From Pseudomonas sp. W4I3 (GTDB taxonomy: Bacteria > Pseudomonadota > Gammaproteobacteria > Pseudomonadales > Pseudomonadaceae): a stretch of DNA of 64,000 bases. Where the stretch lies: assembly GCF_030816195.1 (NCBI RefSeq), contig NZ_JAUSXS010000001.1:5355501-5419500 (forward strand), written 5' to 3'. A program made the translations under genes and the position numbers. A model generated the notes under the pieces. It was not told the origin of the DNA, made no database searches, and saw nothing but the letters and a program-made list of their open reading frames with translations. Numbering within the stretch: the first letter of the stretch is position 1; every line of letters starts with the position of its first letter. This document shows, piece after piece, positions 1 to 8,274 of this stretch.

Positions 1-2
1 TG

Positions 3-320
3 TGGCTGGCGCCGGATGCGCGGCTGGCGCTGGCCGGCGCGGCATTGAGTGGATTCGGGTTTTCCCTGGTATTTCCCGCATTGGGCGTGGAAGCGGTCAA
101 CCTGGTGCCCGCCTCCAGTCGTGGTGCGGCAGTGGGCGCTTATTCGCTGTTCATCGACCTGTCGCTGGGTATCACCGGGCCATTGGCCGGGGCCGTGGCG
201 GCAGGCTTCGGCTTTGCCTCGATCTTCCTGTTCGCTGCCCTCGCTGCCTGCGGTGGCTTGCTGCTGAGCCTGTACCTCTACCGCCAGGCGCCCAAGGCAC
301 GCGAAGCCCGCGACGCCTAG
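3..320 (+). CDS. MFS transporter, C-terminal part only (gene starts outside window)
   Basis: The first complete codon is at position 3 and the frame runs to TAG at 318-320, so about 105 C-terminal residues are visible. They form two to three hydrophobic helices rich in Gly and Ala (SLGITGPLAGAVAAGFGFAS is one) and end in a short basic tail. A Gly-rich, Pro-containing helix of this kind is typical of the last helices of major facilitator superfamily exporters. The substrate cannot be told from this fragment. The stop overlaps the stop of arfB on the other strand by 2 bases, so the two genes converge with no room for a separate terminator. Confidence 0.75.
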   Translation, partial: WLAPDARLALAGAALSGFGFSLVFPALGVEAVNLVPASSRGAAVGAYSLFIDLSLGITGPLAGAVAAGFGFASIFLFAALAACGGLLLSLYLYRQAPKAREARDA

Positions 321-730
321 AAGTCGACCTTACCGCGCCCAGCCTTGATGCTGCCGCGCTTAGTCTTGGATTCCAGGCGGCGTTTCTTCGAGCCCAGGGT
401 GGGCTTGGTCGGACGGCGTTTCTTCTCGACCTTGGTGGCGCTGAGGATCAACTCCACCAGGCGCTCAAGGGCATCGGCGCGATTCTGTTCCTGGGTGCGG
501 TATTGCTGGGCCTTGAGCACCAGCACGCCGTCGCTGGTGATGCGGCTGTCGCGTAACGCCAACAGCCGCTCCTTGTAAAACTCCGGCAGCGACGACGCCG
601 GAATGTCAAAACGCAGGTGCACCGCGCTGGACACCTTGTTGACGTTCTGCCCACCGGCGCCCTGGGCGCGAATGGCGGTCAGCTCGATTTCAGCGTCGGG
701 CAGGTGCACGTTGTTGGAAATTACCAGCAT
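317..730 (-). CDS. arfB: Alternative ribosome-rescue factor ArfB (YaeJ), peptidyl-tRNA hydrolase
   Basis: About 137 residues. The release-factor GGQ motif lies near the N-terminus (RAQGAGGQNVNKVSSAVHLR), followed by a conserved HLRFDIP stretch. The tail is long, Lys/Arg-rich and ends KRGSIKAGRGKVDF. In the ArfB/ICT1 family the GGQ loop hydrolyses peptidyl-tRNA in the ribosomal A-site while the basic tail enters the empty mRNA channel of ribosomes stalled on non-stop mRNA. The open frame extends 19 codons further upstream, but family members start at MLVISNNV, so 730 was chosen. No strong ribosome site is visible before it. The GGQ motif and the basic tail both look intact. Confidence 0.9.
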   Translation of the reverse strand: MLVISNNVHLPDAEIELTAIRAQGAGGQNVNKVSSAVHLRFDIPASSLPEFYKERLLALRDSRITSDGVLVLKAQQYRTQEQNRADALERLVELILSATKVEKKRRPTKPTLGSKKRRLESKTKRGSIKAGRGKVDF

Positions 731-785
731 TGGAACAGGTCCGTGATTCAGGCCGATCAGCATACGCCACACGTTCCGCCAGTCC

Positions 786-809
786 AAAAAAACCCGGCGA
801 TACGCCGGG
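786..809 (-). terminator. Rho-independent terminator after the AroP-like permease
   Basis: Read on the minus strand, a 7-bp GC stem (CCCGGCG/CGCCGGG, ATA-type loop) is followed by a run of seven T. It lies just past the permease stop at 833 and before the arfB start at 730. Confidence 0.8.
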
Positions 810-832
810 CTCTTTATTCAGGGTTAACGAGG

Positions 833-2255
833 TTACTCAAGTACCGTCTGTGGCCTGACCAAGGCGGCTTGTGCCTTACGTTTGTTTTTCAACCAGTAAC
901 ACACAGCCATAAACGCCACCCACACCGGGATCGCATACACCGACACCTGGATCCCCGGAATCATCAGCATGATCACCAGGATAAACACCACGAACGCCAG
1001 GCAGATGCAGTTCCCGTACGGATACCACAGCGCCTTGAACAACGGCACCTGGCCGGTACGGTTCATGTGCTGGCGGAACTTGATATGGGAGAAGCTGATC
1101 ATTGCCCAGTTGATCACCAACGTGGCGACCACCAGCGACATCAGCAACTCCAGCGCATGCTGCGGGATGAAGTAGTTCATCAACACCGCCACCAGCGTGA
1201 CAGCCGCGGACGCCAGAATCGAGCGCACCGGTACTCCGCGCTTGTCGATCTTCGCCAGAGCCTTGGGCGCATCGCCCTGCTCGGCCATGCCCAGCAGCAT
1301 ACGGCTGTTGCAGTAGGTGCCACTGTTGTACACCGACAATGCGGCGGTCAGTACGACGAAGTTGAGGATATGCGCAGCGGTGTTGCTACCCAGCATCGAA
1401 AACACCTGCACGAACGGGCTGCCGCTGTAAGCATCGCCCGACGCGTTGAGGGTGGCCAGCAGGCTGTCCCACGGCGTCAACGACAACAGCACCACCAAGG
1501 CGCCGATGTAGAAAATCAGGATGCGGTAGATCACCTGATTGATCGCCTTGGGGATCACGGTGCGCGGCTGGTCCGCTTCGGCCGCGGTAAAACCGAGCAT
1601 TTCCAGGCCGCCGAAGGAGAACATGATGATCGCCATGGCCATCACCAATCCGCCGACGCCATGGGGGAAGAAGCCGCCATGGTCCCACAGGTTGCTCACC
1701 GAGGCTTGCGGGCCACCGCTGCCACTCACCAGCAGGTAGCTGCCCAGGGCAATCATGCCGACGATGGCGACTACCTTGATGATTGCGAACCAGAACTCGG
1801 CTTCACCGAAGACTTTGACGTTGGCCAGGTTGATCAGGTTGATCAGCACGAAGAACGCGGCCGCCGAAACCCAGGTCGGGATTTCCGGCCACCAGTAGTG
1901 CACGTACTTGCCGACCGCGGTCAGCTCGGACATCCCCACCAGGATGTACAGGATCCAGCAGTTCCAGCCCGACAGGAAACCGGGCGAAACCGCCCCAGTA
2001 CTTGTGGGCAAAATGGCTGAAGGAACCGGCGACCGGCTCTTCGACGATCATTTCGCCGAGCTGGCGCATGATCATGAAGGCGATAAAGCCGCAGATGGCA
2101 TAGCCCAGGATCATCGATGGGCCGGCGGACTTGAGTACCCCGGCCGAGCCGAGAAACAGACCGGTGCCGATGGCGCCGCCCAGGGCGATCAACTGGATAT
2201 GCCGATTTTTCAGGCCGCGTTTCAGCTCGCCTGAAGAAGAATGGGGTCCACTCAT
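833..2255 (-). pseudogene. AroP/PheP-type amino acid permease, frameshifted
   Basis: Two overlapping frames together make one AAT-family (APC superfamily) permease of about 470 residues with roughly 12 hydrophobic segments. The N-terminal frame (start ATG at 2255) contains LIALGGAIGTGLFLGSAG, the substrate-binding first helix of the family, then runs through VAGSFSHFAHKYWGGFA. Removing one C from a CCC run (plus-strand GGG at about 1982-1984) joins this directly to GFLSGWNCWILYILVGMSEL, as expected of AroP/PheP relatives. The order HKYWGGFAGFLSGWN leaves little doubt about the break. The rest of the reading frame is undamaged, so the lesion is either very recent or a sequencing error. If repaired it would import aromatic or related neutral amino acids by proton symport. 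Confidence 0.85.
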
Positions 2256-2903
2256 GAAAAGGGTCTCACGCAAGGTTTGAAGAGGTTGAATGCAGGTTGC
2301 TGCCTTGAATTACCGACTCAAGCAGCGCCGCTCAAACCCCAGCGCAGGCACCAGGAGTACAGCGTCTTTATAGCGGTCATGCGTCACCTGTTTGTTTTTA
2401 TCTGTGACGAAATCGAACCCGTCTGGCTCGTGGCCGGGCGGAGTGATCAGGGCGGATAAACCCTGAGGTCTTGGCCTTTGCGTGGGTACGCAAGAGGCGT
2501 CACAGTAAAACGCGGCGCATTGTACACCGCTCGACAGCTTCGGCACGCACCACCATCGTGCACGCGACAATCTGTCAGGTATTCCTTACAGAAGATTCGG
2601 CCCCAACAATCACAGACCAGCCGCGTAAACCTAACGTTACAGACCGGAAAATAGACTTTACAGTCAGGCTCGGATGACGGTTTACGGAAAATTGGCGGTC
2701 AGCCCGGCCTGAAGAATCGGTTCAGCCAATCTGCTGTTTTGCCTGGATAAAAAACAACGTCAAAAAAACAGAAGAAAAAATCCAAATGAAACCGTTTCAA
2801 TAAATATTTTGCATTTTGAAACATCCTCTCCTAGGTTCTCTGCACTTGCTGGCGAAGCCCGCTGGCAAGCCGTTCTCAAACACCGTCCTCTAGGAGATAC
2901 ACC
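2256..2903. other. 648-bp intergenic region, no gene recognised
   Basis: This stretch carries the upstream region of the permease (minus strand) and of the small peptide gene (plus strand). Positions 2750-2830 are AT-rich. Short open frames here have no family resemblance and unconvincing ribosome sites. No tRNA, repeat or clear operator was seen. Confidence 0.5.
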
Positions 2904-3041
2904 ATGCAAGCACTGGAAAAAGACCTGGAAACCGAACTGCAACTCGACGATTGGTTTGAAGCACCGACCCATGAGGCCGCCGTTGAAATGATGCAAGCCG
3001 ATGCCGTCGTGCCATTTGGCACCGCGATGTGGCCGTTCTAA
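2904..3041 (+). CDS. 45-residue acidic peptide, candidate RiPP precursor
   Basis: ATG at 2904 is preceded by a strong ribosome site (AGGAG at 2892-2896, 7 bases before the start). The peptide has an acidic, amphipathic first part (residues 1-33, including DLETELQLDDWFEA), no membrane or secretion signal, and ends in a contrasting neutral, hydrophobic tail (VVPFGTAMWPF) right before TAA. A charged leader followed by a short C-terminal core rich in aromatics and proline is the usual form of a ribosomally made, later modified peptide. PF occurs twice in the last nine residues, as VPF and WPF. It is followed by a perfect hairpin and then a metalloenzyme gene on the same strand, the pattern of precursor plus maturation enzyme. 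I do not recognise a named family; the RiPP role is inference. Confidence 0.7.
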   Translation: MQALEKDLETELQLDDWFEAPTHEAAVEMMQADAVVPFGTAMWPF

Positions 3042-3058
3042 CACCCCCGCAGGCATTC

Positions 3059-3084
3059 GGCAGGTGCTGTGCACGGCACCTGCC
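3059..3084 (+). promoter_or_regulatory. Perfect 9-bp hairpin between peptide gene and enzyme gene
   Basis: GGCAGGTGC (3059-3067) pairs exactly with GCACCTGCC (3076-3084) around an 8-base loop. No T-run follows, so it is not a classical terminator. It may stabilise the upstream peptide message or attenuate read-through, giving more peptide than enzyme, as is common in precursor/enzyme operons. Confidence 0.65.
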
Positions 3085-3115
3085 CCCTTACCCAAGGCAT
3101 CGAAGGACACCCGTC

Positions 3116-4075
3116 ATGGACAAGGCCCGCGCCGTCGAACATTTTCTCTACTACCTCGCCCACCACCCGGCCCTGAACGGATTGAACCGCCCTACCGTGC
3201 TGCTGGGCCACACCGAACGTTACGACGCCATCGCCCAGGCAATCACCCAGGGCAGTGCCGCCCGTTTCAATTTCCAGGTGCAGCGCCTGGACCTGAGCGC
3301 CAGCGAATCCCTGGCCCAGGCCATCGAAGCCTGCGACCTGTACCTGTTCCTTTACGATTCCTCCACCCTGCCCAACCCGCGTGCCGAAGGCCCGGACTTT
3401 ATCCGTGCGCTGCAGGGCGTGATGGCCGAACACTGGAAAAAGTCGCTATTGTTCAAGGACTACGGCGATTATTTCTACGACACCTTCAGCGTCGAACCGC
3501 AGCGCATTGCCGACCTCAACGCGACGCTGATCCGACGCATGTCCGAGGCCAATGTGCTGAGCTTCACCGACAAGCACGGCTCACGCCTTGAAGCCCCCAT
3601 GAGCAGCATCAAAAAGTGGACCAATATCAACGGCGTCGGCAACCACGACCTGGCGCCCGGCGAGATCGCCACCCACAGCGAAGCCATCAACGGGCAAGTG
3701 CGATTTGTCGGCACGTTTCTCAGCACTATCCCCTTTGCACGCAAATACGGCGTGCTGGAGTCGCCGCTGGAACTGTGGATCGAGAATTCCACCATCTGCA
3801 GCGTGGCCAGCGACGTGCCGGGGCTGGCGGATGACTTCAACAAGTACCTCAATGCCAACCCGTCCAACCGCCGCGTGGAGGAACTGGGGATTGGGACCAA
3901 TGAAGGCGTGAAGGATCTGTACGCGCGCAATGCCGGCTTTGAAGAGCGCCATTGCGGGCTGCACCTGGGCCTGGGCGGCGGGCAGAAAGGCAGTCATCAC
4001 CTGGATCTGATTTTTGCCAGCGGGATATTGGCGCTGGATGACAAACCGGTGTTCGATGGCACGTTTGCTTTTTGA
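3116..4075 (+). CDS. M29 aminopeptidase / NicX-like metalloenzyme (319 aa)
   Basis: Start ATG 3116 follows AAGGA (3103-3107). The C-terminal half shows the M29 (aminopeptidase T) pattern: GEIATHSE (Glu183), EELGIGTNEG (Glu256), GLHLGLGGG (His283) and SHHLDLIF (His295, Asp297). In M29 enzymes these positions bind two metals. In the related dioxygenase NicX a two-His-one-Asp set binds a single iron. The His283-His295 spacing is shorter than I recall for true M29 peptidases, and the protein is shorter than typical members (about 400 aa), so the activity is open: peptidase, iron oxygenase or peptide-binding protein. There is no signal peptide, so it is cytoplasmic. It lies 74 bp after the small acidic peptide gene with only a hairpin between, suggesting it acts on that peptide. 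No transporter or other enzyme gene accompanies the pair. Confidence 0.7.
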   Translation: MDKARAVEHFLYYLAHHPALNGLNRPTVLLGHTERYDAIAQAITQGSAARFNFQVQRLDLSASESLAQAIEACDLYLFLYDSSTLPNPRAEGPDFIRALQGVMAEHWKKSLLFKDYGDYFYDTFSVEPQRIADLNATLIRRMSEANVLSFTDKHGSRLEAPMSSIKKWTNINGVGNHDLAPGEIATHSEAINGQVRFVGTFLSTIPFARKYGVLESPLELWIENSTICSVASDVPGLADDFNKYLNANPSNRRVEELGIGTNEGVKDLYARNAGFEERHCGLHLGLGGGQKGSHHLDLIFASGILALDDKPVFDGTFAF

Positions 4076-4106
4076 GCTCCTATTTCGAATCAAATGAGGT
4101 TCAAAA

Positions 4107-4134
4107 TGTGGGAGGGGGCTTGCCCCCTCCCACA
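4107..4134. repeat. REP palindrome, single element
   Basis: A perfect 13+13 palindrome, TGTGGGAGGGGGC, TT, then its reverse complement. It is a solitary, symmetric variant of the element that forms pairs elsewhere in the window. Confidence 0.85.
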
Positions 4135-4161
4135 GGTGACTGCATTTCAATTTCAGACCGC

Positions 4162-4196
4162 AAAAAAAAACGCCAACCCGAAGGTTGGCGTTTTTT
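4162..4196. terminator. Bidirectional terminator after rluB and the M29-like gene
   Basis: CGCCAACC/GGTTGGCG stem with a CGAA loop, flanked by A9 on the left and T6 on the right. It can end transcripts from rluB (minus) and from the peptide/enzyme pair (plus). Confidence 0.85.
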
Positions 4197-4213
4197 GTGC
4201 AGCGCTTAAAACA

Positions 4214-5422
4214 TCACTGCGGCTTCTTGCGACCAAAACCAGGACGCTGACCGGAACCGGCCGGCGCGCCACGGCGCTTGGACGGCTCGTCAGCCACCAG
4301 TTTCGGGCCAGGGCGCTTGTTGGCCGCCGGCTTGGCTGGACGCTTGGTGCTGGCGTTGTCGGCGGGGCGATCTGCTTCACCACGGTTGCTGCGGCCACCC
4401 GTCGGGGCTGGACGCGGCGTGCGTGGCGCGCGGTCACCTTCCTGACGCGATGGCGCGGTGGGGCGACGCTCACCTTCGATCTGCGGCTCACGGGAGATGC
4501 GACCGCCAGTGGCCGGGGCATTCAACGCCGGGCGCAGGGTGCGGGCAACACGCTCGGTGCGCGCCACAGGACGCGACGACTTGCGCTGCATACGCTCGAG
4601 CTTGTCCTTGCTCTTGGCGTTCATCTGCGGCATCGCCACCGGCGTCAGGCCGACTTCGGCACTGAGGATGTCGACTTCGTACTGGCTCATTTCGCGCCAG
4701 CGGCCCATCGGCAGGTCGGAGTTCAGGAACACCGGGCCGAAACGCACGCGCTTGAGGCGGCTGACCACCAGACCCTGGGATTCCCACAGGCGACGCACTT
4801 CACGGTTACGGCCTTCCATCACCACGCAGTGGTACCAGTGGTTGAACCCTTCGCCACCCGGCGCCTGCTTGATGTCGGTGAACTTGGCCGGGCCGTCTTC
4901 GAGCACCACGCCAGCCTTGAGGCGTTCGATCATTTCGTCGTCGACTTCACCGCGTACACGCACAGCGTACTCACGGTCCATCTCGTAGGACGGGTGCATC
5001 AGGCGGTTGGCCAATTCACCGTCGGTGGTGAACATCAGCAAGCCGGTGGTGTTGATGTCGAGGCGACCGATGTTGATCCAGCGGCCTTCTTTTGGCTTGG
5101 GCATCTTGTCGAACACGGTCGGACGGCCTTCCGGGTCGTCACGGGTGCAGATCTCGCCATCGGGCTTGTTGTACATGATCACGCGGCGTACCGACTCGGC
5201 CGCCTCTTCACGCTTGATGACCTTGCCATCGATGGTGATAGCGTCATGCAGGTCGACGCGCTGGCCGAGGGTGGCCTCGACGCCGTTGACCTTGATGCGC
5301 TTCTGGGTGATCCAGGCTTCGACGTCGCGGCGCGAGCCCACGCCGATACGCGCCAGCACCTTTTGCAGTTTTTCACCTGCTGGGCCGATTTCCTGGCTGT
5401 CGTTCTGGTCTTTGTCGTTCAT
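4214..5422 (-). CDS. rluB: 23S rRNA pseudouridine(2605) synthase RluB
   Basis: 402 residues. An S4-type RNA-binding segment (EKLQKVLARIGVGSRRDVEAWI) comes first, then the pseudouridine synthase catalytic motif GRLDINTTGLLMFTTDGELA with the conserved Asp, and later GRNREVRRLWES. RluB isomerises U2605 of 23S rRNA. The last 120 residues are a disordered Arg/Pro/Gly-rich tail (many RPAP, KRPAK and GRKKP repeats), long even for pseudomonads, and probably bind RNA. The open frame runs 48 codons upstream, but GGGAGG lies 8 bases before ATG 5422 and family members begin MNDKDQ-like, fixing the start. It follows scpB in the usual pseudomonad order, separated here by a DUF1289 gene and a REPIN. Confidence 0.93.
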   Translation of the reverse strand: MNDKDQNDSQEIGPAGEKLQKVLARIGVGSRRDVEAWITQKRIKVNGVEATLGQRVDLHDAITIDGKVIKREEAAESVRRVIMYNKPDGEICTRDDPEGRPTVFDKMPKPKEGRWINIGRLDINTTGLLMFTTDGELANRLMHPSYEMDREYAVRVRGEVDDEMIERLKAGVVLEDGPAKFTDIKQAPGGEGFNHWYHCVVMEGRNREVRRLWESQGLVVSRLKRVRFGPVFLNSDLPMGRWREMSQYEVDILSAEVGLTPVAMPQMNAKSKDKLERMQRKSSRPVARTERVARTLRPALNAPATGGRISREPQIEGERRPTAPSRQEGDRAPRTPRPAPTGGRSNRGEADRPADNASTKRPAKPAANKRPGPKLVADEPSKRRGAPAGSGQRPGFGRKKPQ

Positions 5423-5566
5423 CTTAAGCACCTCCCGGTGGGTCGATTCAGGCGTGGCCTGAAGAATGTTGAAAGCGGGGCCTTGGCCGAAGAGGTCGGC
5501 GAAGGGTCGCGAATCATACGCGCATGCCGCGCGTTGCGCATCAGAGACTAGTCGATCCAGGCGCAA

Positions 5567-5758
5567 TCATTTGCTTTTCCGCCGACCGGTGGCGCCCAGG
5601 GCCAGCAGGCGCAACTCGGCTTCGGCCAGCACCGTGCGTTTGTCGGCCTTGTCGAGTTTCTTCCAGGCGCGGATTTCGCGCTTGCTGCGGCCACAGCCGA
5701 CGCAGATGTCGTCGTTGAATTTGCAGATGCTGATGCAGGGATCTTTGGTGGAGCTCAT
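5567..5758 (-). CDS. DUF1289 family small cysteine-rich protein
   Basis: 63 residues starting MSSTKDPCISICKFNDDICV and continuing GCGRSKREIRAW. Four cysteines near the N-terminus suggest a small metal or Fe-S site. The C-terminal half is helical and basic. GGGAG precedes ATG 5758 by 6 bases. This is the DUF1289 family, often found as a short gene in proteobacteria; its function is unknown. It lies between the REPIN after scpB and rluB. Confidence 0.85.
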   Translation of the reverse strand: MSSTKDPCISICKFNDDICVGCGRSKREIRAWKKLDKADKRTVLAEAELRLLALGATGRRKSK

Positions 5759-5785
5759 ATTTTCTCCCAGGCGATGCAAATCCAA

Positions 5786-5875
5786 TGTGGGAGGGGGCTT
5801 GCTCCCGATAGCGGTGGGTCAGCCAACCTATGCATCCACTGACCCATCTCCATCGGGGGCAAGCCCCCTCCCACA
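5786..5875. repeat. REPIN (paired REP), family 1
   Basis: Left arm TGTGGGAGGGGGCTTGCTCC and a right arm that is its near reverse complement enclose about 35 variable bases containing GGGTCAG / CTGACCC, so the whole element can fold as one long hairpin. Confidence 0.92.
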
Positions 5876-5885
5876 CTGGATTGCC

Positions 5886-6800
5886 TCAGTCTTCGAGTTG
5901 GCGGCGTTCGGCTTCTATGGCTTCGGCCAGCGCCCTGGCTTCGTCTTCCTCATCACTCAACGGTGGTTGTTCGAGGGCGGCGACCGCGGCCAGGAGTTTT
6001 TCTCGAGCGTCGGCAACGCCGAGGATGTCTTCTTCGAGTTCAGGCTCAACCTCAACGTTCACCTGGGTTTCAGGCTCAGCCGCGCCGTCACGCAGCAAGT
6101 CGTCAAAGTCGGTCTTGATGCCCTGCTCCATATCGTCCAGTTCCAGCAGCAAGGTGTGGAAACTGGTTTCGTCTTTTGGCTCCTCCGGCTCGGCGCTGGC
6201 GTCGGCCAGTTCCTGCAGGCTTGCCGGGACCGGTGCGTCGTCGAAATCCAGAACGGGCTCGGCTTCCATCTCGCGCAGTTCGGCCAGGGGTGGCAAGTCG
6301 TCGAGGTTTTTCAGGTTGAAGTGGTCGAGGAACACCTTGGTGGTGGCGAACATTGCCGGTTTGCCGGGCACATCACGGTAGCCGACGATGCGGATCCACT
6401 CGCGTTCCAGCAGGGTCTTGACGATATGGCTGTTGACCGCCACGCCACGCACGTCTTCGATCTCGCCTCGGGTGATCGGCTGACGATAGGCAATCAACGC
6501 CATGGTCTCCAGCATCGCCCGTGAATAACGCTGCGGGCGCTCTTCCCACAAGCGCCCCACCCACGGAGAAAACTTCTCGCGGATCTGCAGGCGATAACCG
6601 GAGGCCACCTCGCGCAGTTCAAAGGCGCGCCCCTCGCAGGACTTGCGCAGGATCTCCAGCGCTTTCTTGAACACAGGCGGTTCGGGGCGTTCGGCCTCTT
6701 CAAAGAGTTCGAACAGGCGCTCCAGGGATTGCGGCTTGCCCGAGGCCAGGAGAAAGGCTTCCAGCAAGGGCGCCAGTTCGCGGGGTTCAGTCAGATTCAT
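5886..6800 (-). CDS. scpB: Segregation and condensation protein B
   Basis: 304 residues. Winged-helix segments include LLEAFLLASGKPQSLERLFE and YRQPITRGEIEDVRGVAVNS, the latter characteristic of ScpB. An acidic C-terminal extension (residues about 190-304, rich in Glu/Asp) is typical of pseudomonads. ScpB dimers bind the ScpA kleisin and the SMC-like ATPase to condense and segregate chromosomes. It starts 12 bases after scpA ends, in the same operon. Confidence 0.93.
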   Translation of the reverse strand: MNLTEPRELAPLLEAFLLASGKPQSLERLFELFEEAERPEPPVFKKALEILRKSCEGRAFELREVASGYRLQIREKFSPWVGRLWEERPQRYSRAMLETMALIAYRQPITRGEIEDVRGVAVNSHIVKTLLEREWIRIVGYRDVPGKPAMFATTKVFLDHFNLKNLDDLPPLAELREMEAEPVLDFDDAPVPASLQELADASAEPEEPKDETSFHTLLLELDDMEQGIKTDFDDLLRDGAAEPETQVNVEVEPELEEDILGVADAREKLLAAVAALEQPPLSDEEDEARALAEAIEAERRQLED

Positions 6801-6812
6801 CGATTCAGCTCG

Positions 6813-7631
6813 TTATTCGGCTCGCGCCCGCACGTGGATAGCCGCAAACGGCTCATTCTGGACCAGCTCAACCAAGGACTCCTTGACCAGCTCCAGAATC
6901 GCCATGAAGGTCACCACCACGCCCAGGCGCCCTTCTTCTGCGGTGAACAGCTCGACAAACGGCACAAAGCCACCGCCCTTGAGGCGCTCCAGCACATCGC
7001 TCATGCGCTCGCGGGTGGACAGCGCTTCGCGGCTGACCTGGTGGCTTTCGAACATGTCGCCACGGCGCAATACCTCGGCCATGGACATCAGCAATTCTTC
7101 CAGGCTCACGTCGGGCAGCAGTTTGCGCGCGCGGGCCTCCGGGGCATCCAGCTTGGGCACCACCACATCGCGGCCGACACGGCTCAAACCGTCGATGCCT
7201 TCGGCGGCGGCCTTGAAGCGCTCGTATTCCTGCAAGCGACGGATCAGCTCGGCGCGCGGGTCGTCTTCTTCGGCCTCAACCGTCTCCGAGCGCGGCAGCA
7301 GCATGCGCGACTTGATCTCGGCGAGCATGGCGGCCATCACCAGGTATTCGGCGGCCAGTTCCAGGCGCACCGATTGCATCAACTCCACATAGCCCATGTA
7401 CTGCCGGGTGATTTCCGCCACGGGTATGTCGAGGATGTTGATGTTCTGTTTGCGAATCAGGTACAGCAGCAAGTCCAGCGGGCCTTCGAAGGCTTCAAGG
7501 AACACCTCCAAAGCGTCCGGCGGGATGTACAGGTCCAGGGGCATTTCCATGACCGCCTGGCCGTAGACCATGGCAAAGGGCAGTTCCTGCTGGGCTCCCG
7601 CCTGGGGGTCGACGGTTTCCACGACCGACAT
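6813..7631 (-). CDS. scpA: Segregation and condensation protein A (kleisin)
   Basis: 272 residues. The kleisin signature LEAFEGPLDLLLYLIRKQ lies near residue 45, followed by IPVAEITRQYMGYVE and the helix LAAEYLVMAAMLAEIKSRML; the C-terminal winged helix includes RMSDVLERL. ScpA bridges the SMC heads. An N-terminal extension of about 40 residues precedes the core, as in other pseudomonads. Its start abuts the stop of the YciO-type gene with no gap, showing a tightly packed operon rnm-yciO-scpA-scpB. Confidence 0.94.
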   Translation of the reverse strand: MSVVETVDPQAGAQQELPFAMVYGQAVMEMPLDLYIPPDALEVFLEAFEGPLDLLLYLIRKQNINILDIPVAEITRQYMGYVELMQSVRLELAAEYLVMAAMLAEIKSRMLLPRSETVEAEEDDPRAELIRRLQEYERFKAAAEGIDGLSRVGRDVVVPKLDAPEARARKLLPDVSLEELLMSMAEVLRRGDMFESHQVSREALSTRERMSDVLERLKGGGFVPFVELFTAEEGRLGVVVTFMAILELVKESLVELVQNEPFAAIHVRARAE

Positions 7632-8261
7632 TCAGGCCTCGACCATGAACGGGGTCGGGTCGCCGCAGCCCACACGCACCACTTCCGGCTCGCCATCGGC
7701 CAGGTTGATCACAGTAGAGGCTTTGTTGCCGCCGTAGCCGCCGTCGATGATCAAGTCGACGTGTTTTTCCAGCAGGCGGCGCATTTCGTAAGGGTCATAC
7801 AGCGGCTCGGTCTCGCCGGGCAGGATCAACGACACGCTCATCAGCGGCTCGCCCAGTTCAGCCAGCAGCGCCAGGGCAATCGGGTGTTCCGGCACGCGCA
7901 GGCCGATGGTGCGCTTTTTCGGGTGCAGCAACAGGCGCGGCACTTCGCGGGTGGCGTTGAGAATGAAGGTGTACGGCCCTGGCGTGTGCGCCTTGAGCAA
8001 GCGGAAGGTGCCGGTGTCGACCTTGGCAAACAGCCCGAGCTGGGACAAGTCGCTGCAGATCAGCGCAAAGTTGTGCTTGTCGTCCAGTTGGCGTAGGCGT
8101 CTTACCCGCTCGACCGCGCCCTTGTCGCCGATCTGGCAACCGATGGCGTAGGACGAATCAGTTGGATAGATCACCACGCCGCCGGCGCGAATAATCTCCA
8201 CGGCCTGTTTGATCAGGCGTGCCTGGGGGTTTTCCGGATGAATCTGGAAGAATTGACTCAC
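7632..8261 (-). CDS. yciO: YciO-type Sua5/TsaC family protein (threonylcarbamoyl-AMP synthase-like)
   Basis: 209 residues. The Sua5/YrdC/YciO core includes GGVVIYPTDSSYAIGCQIGD, the Lys-Arg-x-Arg-like patch KHNFALICSDLSQL, and TPGPYTFILNAT. Family members bind RNA and ATP; TsaC makes threonylcarbamoyl-AMP for the t6A modification of tRNA, while YciO paralogues are less clearly active. Start: family proteins begin MSQFFQIHPEN, so the GTG at 8261 is preferred over an upstream ATG at 8300 that would overlap the preceding gene by 26 bases. The gene sits between the PHP phosphatase and scpA, as in most pseudomonads. Confidence 0.87.
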   Translation of the reverse strand: MSQFFQIHPENPQARLIKQAVEIIRAGGVVIYPTDSSYAIGCQIGDKGAVERVRRLRQLDDKHNFALICSDLSQLGLFAKVDTGTFRLLKAHTPGPYTFILNATREVPRLLLHPKKRTIGLRVPEHPIALALLAELGEPLMSVSLILPGETEPLYDPYEMRRLLEKHVDLIIDGGYGGNKASTVINLADGEPEVVRVGCGDPTPFMVEA

Positions 8262-8274
8262 GTGTTCTACCTGT

